Part shown: piece by piece, positions 30,875-38,711 of the stretch
How positions within the stretch are numbered: the first letter of the stretch is position 1
Layout: each line of letters begins with the position of its first letter
Origin: CAYMKL01 sp964390805
GTDB lineage: Bacteria; Chloroflexota; Anaerolineae; VGOG01
Direction: 5' to 3'
Assembly: GCA_964390805.1 (NCBI GenBank)
Contig: CAYMKL010000064.1
Location: 1-38,711 of the forward strand
DNA length: 38,711 nucleotides
Notes under the pieces: model-generated
Databases searched by the model: none
What the model saw: the letters and a program-made list of their open reading frames with translations, nothing else
What the model was told of the DNA's origin: nothing
Translations under genes and position numbers: made by a program

Positions 30875-31165
30875 ATGAGAATAAGCCGTGAGGAAGTCCT
30901 ATCGGATGTCTTGTCGCGCCTGCGCGAACTGGCCGACGATTGGGAGTACAGTGGTCCCATCACTTTGAGCACCTACTTCTTCGCGAATCTGGGTTTTGAA
31001 TCGCTGGATGTGGTGGTTCTAGCAGCCTCTGTGCAAGAGCATTATGGGCAAGTGCTCCCTTTCCCAGAACTCTTTGCTGAGATTGGCGAGAGGGAGCTTC
31101 GGGACATTTCCGTCGGGGAGTGGGTGGATTTCATCCATCAGCACCTCAATGAGGTAGCTACGTAA
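30875..31165 (+). CDS. acyl carrier protein
   Basis: This free acyl carrier protein of 96 residues has phosphopantetheine attachment at Ser43 in GFESLDVVVLA. It is acidic and predicted four-helical, with an unusual long loop (FPELFAEIGERELRD) before the last helix. It follows the second synthase by six bases, so it belongs to the operon and is probably loaded by the PPTase domain fused to that synthase. It may receive or deliver an acyl chain, for example a starter, an extender or the finished product to a tailoring enzyme. It differs from the LGIDSIKRVE type of ACP inside the synthases and is nearer to stand-alone specialised ACPs. Confidence 0.85.
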   Translation: MRISREEVLSDVLSRLRELADDWEYSGPITLSTYFFANLGFESLDVVVLAASVQEHYGQVLPFPELFAEIGERELRDISVGEWVDFIHQHLNEVAT

Positions 31166-31208
31166 AAGGCAGAGAAAAAAGTCTAGAGATTGGAGATAGA
31201 GCGAGAGT

Positions 31209-32822
31209 ATGATATCCCGGACAGTGTTGATTGGCCTCGATGGCGCTACATTCTCCATCCTTGATGGACTGATGGAGGATGGCGTTATGCCGTTCCTGAA
31301 AAACTTCGTGGCTTCGGGCGTCCGAGCGGACTTGCGCTCGGTGGTCCCGGCGCTGACCCCGCCAGCGTGGACGTCTCTGATGACCGGCCGGAGCCCGGGT
31401 CACCATGGCATCTTCGATTTCTTCCGCAAGGAGTCACCCCAAAGCCATTATATCGGCCTCCTGACCTCACGGGATATTGGGTGTGAGACCATCTGGGCGT
31501 TTATGAACGACCACGGGCGGCGAGCGACACTGCTCAATTATCCGCTGACCTTCCCAGCACCATCTATTGACGGCTATGTGGTGCCGGGCGGGTGGATGCC
31601 GTGGCGACAGTTGCGGCTGGGATGTCACCCGGCTGGACTCTATGACCGGCTGAAGACCCTGCCGGGCTTCAATCCTCAGGAACTGGCCATGAATGCGGCT
31701 CATGAGGAGAAGGCTCTTGAGGGCTGCCGACAAGATGAGTACGAAGACTGGATCGCCCTGCACATCCGCCGGGAACAGCAATGGCTCAATGTCCTGCGCT
31801 ACTTGACGCAGGAGGATCCTGTGGAGATGATGGCCATCGTCTTCGACGGTGTGGACAAGGTACAGCACCTCTGTTGGCGGTTCTTAGACCCGACGTATCT
31901 GCACACGGTCACATTGCCGTGGGAGCAGCGTGTAAGGGAACGGGCACTGGATTATTTTCGGGAACTCGATGGCATACTGGCTGAGATCGCCCGGCTGGCG
32001 GGCCCCGAAGCCACCGTAGTCCTAGCTTCAGACCATGGCTTCGGGCCGCAAGTGCGCACCTTCTTCGTCAACACGTGGCTGGAGCAGCACGGTTACCTGG
32101 CCTGGGCCGATGGTAAAGGCCCTCAATCATCCGATACGGCGGTGTTGGGCATGGGGCACCTTGCCCGCCACGTCTTCCTGCTGGACTGGGAACGCACCAA
32201 AGCCTATGCCCCGATGCCGAGCGGCAACGGTATCCACATCGTGCGATCTGATGAAGATCATCCCTACGGCGTATCGGACGCTGAGTATGAGTCATTTCGG
32301 AATCATTTGATGGTGGGACTACGTGAGCTCAAGGATCCCCTCAGCGGTGAGCCAGTGCTCGCCCAGGTGTGGAAGCGCGAGGAGGTCTTCGCAGGGCCGT
32401 TCATGGAGCTGGCACCCGATTTAACCCTTGAGCTGCAAGATGGTGGACTGATATCCATCCTGGCATCGGAGACAGCGGTGGCTCCCCGGCCGCAGCCCAG
32501 TGGCACCCACCTCCCGCAAGGAGTCTTCATCGCCCGCGGGCCGGCGCTACGCCGGGGTGTGCGGCTGCTCGAGCTGTCTATTCTGGACGTGGCGCCGCTG
32601 CTCCTGTACAGCCTGGGCCTACCAGTTCCTACAAATCTGGAAGGCCGGGTGCCGACGGAAGCGCTGGAGCCGTCGGCTCTGCAGGCCCAACCGGTGCAGT
32701 TGGTCGCTCCGTCAGAGTCCTCAACGGTAGAGCCGTCTCCGCCGCAGGCCGGGCCAGTTCTGGATGAAGAGGCTGAGGCGGAGATCTTGAAGCGATTGCA
32801 GGCCCTAGGTTATGTAGAATAG
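31209..32822 (+). CDS. AlkP-superfamily phosphodiesterase / nucleotide pyrophosphatase-like
   Basis: This 537-residue protein belongs to the type I phosphodiesterase/nucleotide pyrophosphatase branch of the alkaline phosphatase superfamily. Metal and catalytic residues seen are Asp11 in LIGLDGATF, the likely nucleophile Thr50 in LTPPAWTSLMTG followed by the HGI motif (SPGHHGIFDFF), an Asp in the VFDGVDKVQHLCW segment, and SDHGF near 277. It ends in the ILKRLQALGYVE tail common to this family in bacteria. There is no signal peptide, so it is probably cytoplasmic. The reaction is likely hydrolysis or transfer of a phospho-ester head group; the link to the synthase product is inferred from position. 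Confidence 0.8.
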   Translation: MISRTVLIGLDGATFSILDGLMEDGVMPFLKNFVASGVRADLRSVVPALTPPAWTSLMTGRSPGHHGIFDFFRKESPQSHYIGLLTSRDIGCETIWAFMNDHGRRATLLNYPLTFPAPSIDGYVVPGGWMPWRQLRLGCHPAGLYDRLKTLPGFNPQELAMNAAHEEKALEGCRQDEYEDWIALHIRREQQWLNVLRYLTQEDPVEMMAIVFDGVDKVQHLCWRFLDPTYLHTVTLPWEQRVRERALDYFRELDGILAEIARLAGPEATVVLASDHGFGPQVRTFFVNTWLEQHGYLAWADGKGPQSSDTAVLGMGHLARHVFLLDWERTKAYAPMPSGNGIHIVRSDEDHPYGVSDAEYESFRNHLMVGLRELKDPLSGEPVLAQVWKREEVFAGPFMELAPDLTLELQDGGLISILASETAVAPRPQPSGTHLPQGVFIARGPALRRGVRLLELSILDVAPLLLYSLGLPVPTNLEGRVPTEALEPSALQAQPVQLVAPSESSTVEPSPPQAGPVLDEEAEAEILKRLQALGYVE

Positions 32823-32838
32823 TAAATAGGAGAAAGTA

Positions 32839-33702
32839 ATGCCCAAGGTGTTGGCTGATGGAATCAACTTTCACTACTGGCAAGTGGGCGAAGGACCAGA
32901 TATGGTCATGGTCCACGGCCTAAATGGCAACCTCGCTGTGTGGCACTTGAGAATGGTGCCTACACTCCGAAAGGAATATCGCGTGACGACGTACGACCTG
33001 CGCGGGCATGGTCGCAGCGACATGCCACCGACAGGGTACACCACTGAGGATATGGCGCGGGATCTGCGGAATATCATGGATGCTCTGGGGATTGAACGGG
33101 CTCACCTGGTGGGGCATAGCCTAGGTTCGGACATCATCCTTCACTGTGGGCTGCTTTATCCAGACAGGGTGGACAAGATGGTGTTGATAGAACCTTCGAT
33201 TCCTGCCCTAATAAACATCCGCAAACGCGAGGACTGGGAAGGCTGGGTGTACTGGGCGCAGTTGATCGAGGAATTCACCGGTATCCAGGTGCCCCGCGAG
33301 AAGTGGACGGACATTGCTCACATGATAAAGCTGAGCGTCGAGGCCCCGATTATCTATGGCCCTGCCAAAGGACGACCTCGGAAGAAGGAACCTGTATTGC
33401 GGCTACTAAACACGACAACCGTCGTGCAAGACTACGAGGTCGTGGGAGACCTGACGCTGGAGAATCTCTCCAAGATCCCTCATCCGAAACTGCTCATCTA
33501 CGATAGAGGCTCCCCCTATATCGGGACATTTGAGGTCCTACATGACCGGCTGATCAACTGCACACCGGTTCTGTTCCCGCCCAGCAAATATCGACATTTC
33601 AGTCCATTGGAACAGCCAGAATTAGTGCTGGAGCATATGGGGACGCTCTTGCGATCGGGTGAGCCGCAGACCACTGCCACACAACCGAAGGAGGAGGAAT
33701 GA
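32839..33702 (+). CDS. alpha/beta hydrolase
   Basis: This 287-residue alpha/beta hydrolase has the oxyanion motif HGLNG (26-30), the nucleophile elbow GHSLGSD (Ser94) and a terminal catalytic His253 in KYRHFSPLEQPELV. The acid is probably the Asp in LLIYDRGSP. It resembles esterases and thioesterases of the epoxide-hydrolase/proline-iminopeptidase-like class. No thioesterase domain exists in either synthase, so this enzyme is a candidate for releasing the product from its carrier. That role is inferred. The start lies 16 bases after the phosphodiesterase gene (GGAGAAAG), and the stop overlaps the SDR start (ATGA). Confidence 0.85.
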   Translation: MPKVLADGINFHYWQVGEGPDMVMVHGLNGNLAVWHLRMVPTLRKEYRVTTYDLRGHGRSDMPPTGYTTEDMARDLRNIMDALGIERAHLVGHSLGSDIILHCGLLYPDRVDKMVLIEPSIPALINIRKREDWEGWVYWAQLIEEFTGIQVPREKWTDIAHMIKLSVEAPIIYGPAKGRPRKKEPVLRLLNTTTVVQDYEVVGDLTLENLSKIPHPKLLIYDRGSPYIGTFEVLHDRLINCTPVLFPPSKYRHFSPLEQPELVLEHMGTLLRSGEPQTTATQPKEEE

Positions 33703-34616
33703 CCAATAGTGTGCAAGACTCCATCTTGCCTGGCGTACGCAAATCGTCGGCCGTCCTGGTTACGGGGGCCTCCACTGGCTTAGGGCTGGAGACGGCTGTG
33801 TACCTGGCAAAGCAGGGCTTCGAGGTCTATGCATCCATGCGAGATCTGGGACGGCGGACTGCGCTGGATGAGGAAGCCGCACGGCGTGGGGTCCACTTGC
33901 ACGTGCTTCGGCTTGATGTAACGAAGAAGAATACGATTGAGGAAGCAGTGCACACGGTCTTGGAGCGGTCAGGGGGAATCTTCGGCTTGGTGAACAATGC
34001 GGGCATCGGACTGCGAGGCTTCTTTGAGGACCTATCGCAAGAGGAAATTCGCCACATTTTCGAAGTGAACGTCATGGGAACGATGGGGGTGACGCGCGCA
34101 GTATTACCACACATGCGCGCAGCACGGCGAGGTCGTGTTGTGGTCATCAGCTCCGTGGCGGGGCGGATATGCTCCCCATCAGCCAGTGCTTACTGCGCGA
34201 CGAAGTACGCCCAGGAGGCGTTCGGCGAGTCACTGGCTCAAGAGGTTATATCCTTTGGGATCTACGTCAGCCTGGTCGAGCCGGGCGTTGTCAGGACGGA
34301 GCGATGGGGCACCAACCGGGGCATTGCCAGAGGGGCTTTGAATCCGGAAAGCCCCTACTATGCCTGGTTCCGTGAATCGGAACGGCAGGCCGATCGGCTG
34401 GTGGAGACCACTTCGACAAAGCCCATACATGTCGCGCGGGCTGTACACACCGCTTTAACTGCCCGGCGCCCCAGGTTGAGGTACATGGTAGGGCGCAGAG
34501 CGGGGTTGGTCGTCACCTTGCGACGCTATCTACCAGGTGAGCTTTTTGAGCGGCTTTACTTCGGCGAGGTGGTGCGTCGGGTGGCCAGAAAACATGGACG
34601 GCGGATGGCTGAGTGA
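33699..34616 (+). CDS. short-chain dehydrogenase/reductase
   Basis: This is a 305-residue classical SDR. The nucleotide motif TGASTGLG is at 22-29, NNAG at 99-102, the catalytic Ser is in ISSVAGR near 151, and Tyr165/Lys169 lie in YCATK. The Arg following the first strand (YASMRD) suggests NADP(H). The length and the PG/RTE segment (LVEPGVVRTE) resemble SDRs acting on lipid-like or steroid substrates. It probably reduces a keto group on the synthase product or oxidises an alcohol. It is coupled by ATGA to the hydrolase, with GGAGGAGG just before. Confidence 0.88.
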   Translation: MTNSVQDSILPGVRKSSAVLVTGASTGLGLETAVYLAKQGFEVYASMRDLGRRTALDEEAARRGVHLHVLRLDVTKKNTIEEAVHTVLERSGGIFGLVNNAGIGLRGFFEDLSQEEIRHIFEVNVMGTMGVTRAVLPHMRAARRGRVVVISSVAGRICSPSASAYCATKYAQEAFGESLAQEVISFGIYVSLVEPGVVRTERWGTNRGIARGALNPESPYYAWFRESERQADRLVETTSTKPIHVARAVHTALTARRPRLRYMVGRRAGLVVTLRRYLPGELFERLYFGEVVRRVARKHGRRMAE

Positions 34617-34675
34617 GGTCGAGGCGAGGTTCTTGTTCTTGGAGGCAGTTCTGCCGACTGGTGAGGAGGTATAGT

Positions 34676-36859
34676 ATGCTGAAGCGAATGGCAAAGGTTC
34701 TAACTCTGGGGATGGCATTGCTGGGGGCTGTCTTACTGCTGACCGAATCCGTTCCAGCCGCCCCGTCACGGCCGCTCTTCCCGTGGGAGTTCGTCGAGGC
34801 CGCTCCCCAAGGGTTTGGAGACCGTCAGAACAGCGGGGTCTGGTCCATGCAATGGTGGAAGGGGAAGCTCTACATCGGAACTGTTCGATCCTTTTTCTGC
34901 TGGACAGCGGCGTGGACTCACAGCATGTTTCCTTTCCTGCCTTATCCTCCGGACGACCCTGATATGGCCTGTGCTCCTGATCCCCAGGATCTGCCCCTTC
35001 AGGCGGAGATTTGGCGCTACACTCCGGAGACTGAAACCTGGGAGCGGGTTTACCAATCGCCTAACGATGTGGAGATCCCGGACCACCCAGGTAAGTACAC
35101 GGCACGCGACCTGGGGTACCGTGGCATGACTGTGTTCGAGGAGCCCGATGGGAGCGAGGCGCTATACGTAGGCAGCACGACCTCGAACCTTCTCTGGCCT
35201 CCGATGCCTCCGCCGCGGATTCTGCGATCAATAGACGGCACCACATTTGAGCCGGTTCCGCAGGAGCCGGGCACTCTCTTGGGTGATCTCGGTATGGACC
35301 AGGCCTCTTTTCGTGACATGGAAATCTACAACGAGCGCCTGTACGTCATCAACGGGGGAGCCCAGGGGCAGGGGGGTGTCCTGGAGAGCGAGAATCCGGC
35401 AGAGGGGAACGATAGTTTCAGATGGATCACGCCGCAGGATATGCGAGCGTTCGAGATGGCCACCTTCAACGGATTTCTCTACTTGGGGGTGACAGATGTG
35501 TCTGGCTACCAGATAGTGAAAACGGATGCCACTGGCACACCGCCTTATACCTTCACACCCGTGGTGACTGACGGGGGCTTCCGCCGGCCGCTGCGTAGTC
35601 CTATTGTCCTTAGCATGTTTGTTTTCAAGGACAGACTCTACGTAGGCACGGATTACATTGCTGAAGTGATCCGCATCAATCCAGACGACACCTGGGATCT
35701 CGTTGTCGGCACGCCACGTGAGACCCCGGACGGCTGGAAGTACCCCCTTAGCGGCATGGATAGTGGGTTCGACTGGCCCTTAAATGTCCATATATGGCGG
35801 ATGCAAGAGCACGAAGGCGTGCTGTACTTTGGAACGCTAGACGAGAGCATGCGAGTATTCAAAGACACCAGTCTGGCGGAGCAGTATAGGGAGCGGTTTG
35901 GGTTTGACTTGTATGCAACTCCAGATGGTTATTACTTTAGACCGATCACGCTCACCGGCTTTGGGGACACGTTCCAAGCGGGTCTTCGATCCTTTGCCTC
36001 GACTCCCTACGGCCTTTTCGCTGGGAGCGCCGGCTACTGGTATGGCCTGCGGATATGGCAAGGAATCCCTGGAGAGGTGTATACCGTGTATCTCCCACTG
36101 GTTGCCAAGCCTAGCGGCGACACAGCAGCGGCCAAGGGATCAGGCGTAGGCCAGACTATGGTTCCAGCCCTGGGCCGCAGTACACGTTTCCTCAAGCAGC
36201 CCGAACGGCTGGAGGTGGAAATCAAGGATGGTATGGTGTTGTTGTCATGGGAGTGTCCTCCCGGGGCAACTCGATTCCGCATCTTCCGGTCCGACTTCAC
36301 TCCCCTTCGACAGGCCCTTCGTCAAGCTCAGGAGAGGCCTCAGGACACCGCCAATCGCCAGCGCCAGATTCCCGATCTCGATCCTGATGCGTGGGTACCA
36401 GGCCCCTTCGCCGAGATCGGCACGACGGATCAGTTCTTCTTTGTAGACACCACTGTGCAGGCCGACCAGCCATATCAGTACTACGTGCTGGCCGAGGATG
36501 CAGCAGGGACTGTCTCTCAACCTTCCAACCTGGTCCGCGCCCCGTCCTTGGTGCCGGCAGTGACTCTCGAGAGCTTGAAGAACACACTGGGCGATTGGCT
36601 GAACCCGGGCAAGCTGGAGTCCCAGAGCACAACAACAGCGACCACCCTGGTTTTAGAGGAGGCGCGTGACGATGTGCACGAGGGGGATCTGGATCGTGCG
36701 CTTCGCCGCCTGGAGCAACTTCGCCAGAGCGCCAAGCAGAGCCAACTCGCCATGTTGAAGCCCTGGCGAGCTGAGGATTTGGAGATCCTGCTTGCGAAGC
36801 TTGTACGGCGGATCCGCCTGGCACAAGCCGGTATTATCTCTCCAACAGATTTGAATTAG
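34676..36859 (+). CDS. large secreted protein with kelch/propeller-like repeats
   Basis: This protein has about 727 residues. A signal peptide (about 1-30; KRMAKVLTLGMALLGAVLLL core, then a VPA/APS cleavage region) marks export. Residues about 40-465 contain repeats of the LYIGT, LYVGS, LYVINGG, LYLGV, LYVGTD and LYFGT kind, as in beta-propeller or kelch proteins. VYLPLV at about 471-476 is followed by a fibronectin-like strand set (about 515-610) and a helical tail with DLDRALRRLEQL. The ATG at 34676 is preceded by GTGAGGAGGT. A start at 34613 overlaps the SDR stop but would place 21 basic residues before the signal. Its job in the operon is unknown. A repeat-derived insertion lies at about 543-558. 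Confidence 0.75.
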   Translation: MLKRMAKVLTLGMALLGAVLLLTESVPAAPSRPLFPWEFVEAAPQGFGDRQNSGVWSMQWWKGKLYIGTVRSFFCWTAAWTHSMFPFLPYPPDDPDMACAPDPQDLPLQAEIWRYTPETETWERVYQSPNDVEIPDHPGKYTARDLGYRGMTVFEEPDGSEALYVGSTTSNLLWPPMPPPRILRSIDGTTFEPVPQEPGTLLGDLGMDQASFRDMEIYNERLYVINGGAQGQGGVLESENPAEGNDSFRWITPQDMRAFEMATFNGFLYLGVTDVSGYQIVKTDATGTPPYTFTPVVTDGGFRRPLRSPIVLSMFVFKDRLYVGTDYIAEVIRINPDDTWDLVVGTPRETPDGWKYPLSGMDSGFDWPLNVHIWRMQEHEGVLYFGTLDESMRVFKDTSLAEQYRERFGFDLYATPDGYYFRPITLTGFGDTFQAGLRSFASTPYGLFAGSAGYWYGLRIWQGIPGEVYTVYLPLVAKPSGDTAAAKGSGVGQTMVPALGRSTRFLKQPERLEVEIKDGMVLLSWECPPGATRFRIFRSDFTPLRQALRQAQERPQDTANRQRQIPDLDPDAWVPGPFAEIGTTDQFFFVDTTVQADQPYQYYVLAEDAAGTVSQPSNLVRAPSLVPAVTLESLKNTLGDWLNPGKLESQSTTTATTLVLEEARDDVHEGDLDRALRRLEQLRQSAKQSQLAMLKPWRAEDLEILLAKLVRRIRLAQAGIISPTDLN
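36303..36349. repeat. dispersed CCTTCGACAGG repeat inside the secreted-protein gene
   Basis: CCCTTCGACAGGCCCTTCG, then AAGCTCAGGA and GAGGCCTCAGGACACCGC, repeats nearly the same compound sequence as 20242-20300. It is translated as a Gln/Arg/Ala-rich stretch within a fibronectin-like region. Confidence 0.75.
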
Positions 36860-36903
36860 CGTAGGAAGATCAAAGAATGTAGTGGTGAGGAAAACACGGC
36901 TAT

Positions 36904-38223
36904 ATGGACACGAAACCGAACATTCTATTAATCAGCGTTGATTCCCTGGGTGCAAAGCACTTGGGGTGCTACGGCTACCAGCGGGCTACCAGTCCGCATA
37001 TGGATGCACTGGCCAGCGAGGGGGTGCTCTCCGAGCGGCTCATCTGCCCGGCCATCCCAACGCTTCCGTCGTATACCACGCTCTACACTGGCCAGCATCC
37101 TATCACTCATAACATCGTCTCTCACCCCTGCGATAACGAACTAGATAGGGAAGCCCCTTTTCTACCATGGCATTTCTTGCGGGCAGGCTACACCACTTGT
37201 GCGGTGGACAGCCTCATGCGCACCCGGCTATGGTTCGGCCGTGGCTACGAGTTCTACATTGATCCCAGTCTACGGCACACGATGCTGTACCTCGCGATGA
37301 CCTGTGAGGATCTAAACGCCCGGGCCATCCCCTGGCTCCGGGCGCACGCCAGTGAACCCTTTTTCTTGTTCATCCACTATTGGGATCCCCACTGGCCTTT
37401 CAACCCGCCCGAGTCGTACCGCGAGTTGTTCTATCAAGGCAATCCCACGGATCCGGACAACCACTCCCTGGATGCCTGGTGGGAATATCCGATGGGCGCC
37501 ATCGCACGGGATACGTGGCTGCGAACAGCCAATGGCCTAGTCACCGATGCTGAGTACGTCGTTGCACTGTATGATCAGGAGATACGCTACCTTGATGATG
37601 GCGTGGGGGAGCTTATAGCAGCGTTGGATGAACTGGGGCTCGCCGAGAACACTCTCGTGATACTCACGGCCGACCATGGCGAGAGTATGATCGAACACGG
37701 CATCTTCTTCGACCACCACGGCCTCTACGACTGCACACTTCACGTACCGCTGATCGCGCGTTGGCCTGGGCGTCTCCCAAGCGGTGTTCACCTGCCGCAT
37801 ACGCTCCAGGTTAGCGACATTGCTCCGACTTTGCTGGACGCCGCCGGACTGTCCATCCCGACGGCAATGGAGGGACGCAGCTTCTGGAGACTCCTGACTG
37901 GCGAGGAGCAGGTTGGCGGACACGATCGGGTGATCAGCCTCGAGTGTACCTGGCAAGCGAAATGGAGTCTACGCACCGATCACTACAAGTTTATCTTGGC
38001 CAGGCAGCCAGACCTCTACAGCAACCCCCCTCGCGAGCTGTACGACTTGGTGGCCGATCCTCAGGAGGAGCACAACATCGTGGCGGAGCGGCTAGAGGTC
38101 GCCGCCGCTATGGAAGCGGATCTGGAAGGGTGGATCGCCGACCGACTGCAGGCCCTGGGGAGACAAGAGGATCCACTCCTGGCGCATGGTGTGAGTCTCA
38201 GGCACGGCTTGGCAGTTGCGTAG
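36904..38223 (+). CDS. AlkP-superfamily enzyme, sulfatase-like but with Thr nucleophile
   Basis: This 439-residue protein has the sulfatase-like fold: PNILLISVDSLGAKHLGCYGY at the start (Asp13 metal ligand), a family-typical HYWDPHWPF segment, TADHGESMIEHG (Asp257-His258) and HVPLIARWPG. The formylglycine motif (C/S-x-P-S-R) is replaced by Thr53-Leu-Pro-Ser-Tyr before TLYTG. Without Cys or Ser for formylglycine it is unlikely to be a sulfatase. The spacing equals that of Thr-nucleophile phosphodiesterases (T-x-P...TG). It is more likely a phosphotransferase or phosphodiesterase. No signal peptide is seen. It is probably in the synthase operon, 44 bases after the secreted protein. Confidence 0.82.
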   Translation: MDTKPNILLISVDSLGAKHLGCYGYQRATSPHMDALASEGVLSERLICPAIPTLPSYTTLYTGQHPITHNIVSHPCDNELDREAPFLPWHFLRAGYTTCAVDSLMRTRLWFGRGYEFYIDPSLRHTMLYLAMTCEDLNARAIPWLRAHASEPFFLFIHYWDPHWPFNPPESYRELFYQGNPTDPDNHSLDAWWEYPMGAIARDTWLRTANGLVTDAEYVVALYDQEIRYLDDGVGELIAALDELGLAENTLVILTADHGESMIEHGIFFDHHGLYDCTLHVPLIARWPGRLPSGVHLPHTLQVSDIAPTLLDAAGLSIPTAMEGRSFWRLLTGEEQVGGHDRVISLECTWQAKWSLRTDHYKFILARQPDLYSNPPRELYDLVADPQEEHNIVAERLEVAAAMEADLEGWIADRLQALGRQEDPLLAHGVSLRHGLAVA

Positions 38224-38252
38224 TGCCGCGAATTTCTGGCAAGGAGCCAATT

Positions 38253-38624
38253 ATGCAGGAAACTAACTTGCAAGTGACGGTAAAGGCTTATTTGCAAGCC
38301 TTTGACCAAAAGGACCTGTCCCAATGTCTGGATTTCTTCGCTGAGGATGCGACGATTGATTTCGCATCGGGTATCTACCAAGGGAAGCAAGCCATCGAGA
38401 AATGGCACAAAGAGCGGTTCGCAGCAAACCTACGGGTAGTTCGGGTTGATGGGATCAGGGTCCAAGGGGACACGGTGATCGTTGAGGCAGTCGTAACCTC
38501 TAACAGACTCAAGGCATGGAGGATTGGTAGACTGACCGGAACAGTGACTGTTGTCTTTCAGCAGAGCAAAATCAGGAAAGCGAAGTTTGGGCTTCGGACG
38601 ACCATTCCTATTGAGGCATGGTGA
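38253..38624 (+). CDS. SnoaL/NTF2-like protein
   Basis: This 123-residue protein has the cone-shaped NTF2/SnoaL fold pattern: an N-terminal helix (VKAYLQAFDQKDLSQCLDFF), the AEDATIDFASG strand with the usual Asp, YQGKQAIEKWHKERF, and four strands ending at RTTIPIEAW. Members include polyketide cyclases, ketosteroid isomerases and small-molecule binders, so a role in shaping the synthase product is possible. AAGGAG lies before the ATG at 38253. The frame remains open further upstream, but that is out-of-frame coding sequence of the AlkP enzyme. It is the last gene seen, and nothing was recognised in 38625-38711. Confidence 0.75.
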   Translation: MQETNLQVTVKAYLQAFDQKDLSQCLDFFAEDATIDFASGIYQGKQAIEKWHKERFAANLRVVRVDGIRVQGDTVIVEAVVTSNRLKAWRIGRLTGTVTVVFQQSKIRKAKFGLRTTIPIEAW

Positions 38625-38711
38625 TATCTTGCTCTTGGTCGGGGACAATCGCCGATACTAAGGATCTGTCCAAGAATAACTTCGTACTTTAACGAGCGTG
38701 TCCCCGGGGTC

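Noticed and set aside
36904..38223. Straightforward sulfatase
   Set aside because: The formylglycine Cys/Ser is replaced by Thr, and no sulfatase-modifying enzyme is in the window.

Overview
The window is a GC-rich bacterial chromosome segment of about 38.7 kb. It is packed with short operons that use ATGA/GTGA start-stop overlaps, strong AGGAGG-type ribosome binding sites and sigma70-like promoters. No rRNA, tRNA, CRISPR array, transposase or phage gene was seen. Several traits fit Chloroflexota (Anaerolineae-like): a secreted protein carrying the 'VYLPLV' signature, anaerobic or fermentative functions (butyrate kinase, a DUF2148 cysteine protein, CstA), a TIR-STAND protein, and many short dispersed repeats of the CCCTTCGACAGGCTCAGG and CCAATCTCCAATATCCAA kinds. 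There is no phylogenetic marker gene, so this placement is an inference.

Left part (1-16.5 kb), mostly minus strand. A small HicB-like gene (+) with its own promoter and terminator comes first. Next is a minus-strand run: a TIR/NB-ARC/TPR STAND protein coupled to a PaaI-type thioesterase, then an adenosine-specific-kinase-family protein coupled to a PGM-like metalloenzyme. Further on are a zinc alcohol dehydrogenase preceded by a 23-codon remnant that looks like a CinA/MoCF N-terminus, a small DUF5808-like protein, and a MoaD-like protein (+). These are followed by a winged-helix regulator coupled to a membrane protein, butyrate kinase, and a DUF2148 protein. A membrane-anchored protein (+) converges on a membrane TPR protein (-). 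Next comes a cluster of two paralogous small proteins and two paralogous ArsA/Get3-like ATPases. The two ATPases have lost different catalytic motifs, as expected of an obligate heterodimer. The section ends with a CstA-type transporter.

Right part (16.6 kb to the end), all plus strand. A well-formed promoter (TTGCAT-17-TATAAT) precedes what looks like one long lipid/polyketide operon. The first gene encodes a 2755-residue synthase: two tandem nitronate-monooxygenase/PfaD-like flavin barrels, then KS-AT-ACP-KR-DH. The second encodes KS-AT-ACP-DH-PPTase (about 1878 residues). Then come a free acyl carrier protein, a nucleotide-pyrophosphatase-like AlkP-superfamily enzyme, an alpha/beta hydrolase, an SDR, a large secreted protein, a second AlkP-superfamily enzyme that looks like a sulfatase but has Thr where formylglycine should be, and an NTF2/SnoaL-like protein. 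Together they resemble a compact relative of the PUFA/'secondary lipid' synthases (PfaA-E). Enoyl reductase, ketoreductase, two dehydratases, carrier proteins and carrier-activating enzyme are all in two polypeptides. No thioesterase domain is present, and the separate hydrolase is a candidate for product release. The two AlkP-type enzymes could handle a head group.

The most notable observations are: the architecture of the lipid synthase operon; the complementary degeneracy of the ArsA-like pair; dispersed repeats inserted in frame inside conserved enzymes, visible by comparing the two paralogous synthases; the truncated CinA-like remnant; and the TIR-STAND/thioesterase coupling.
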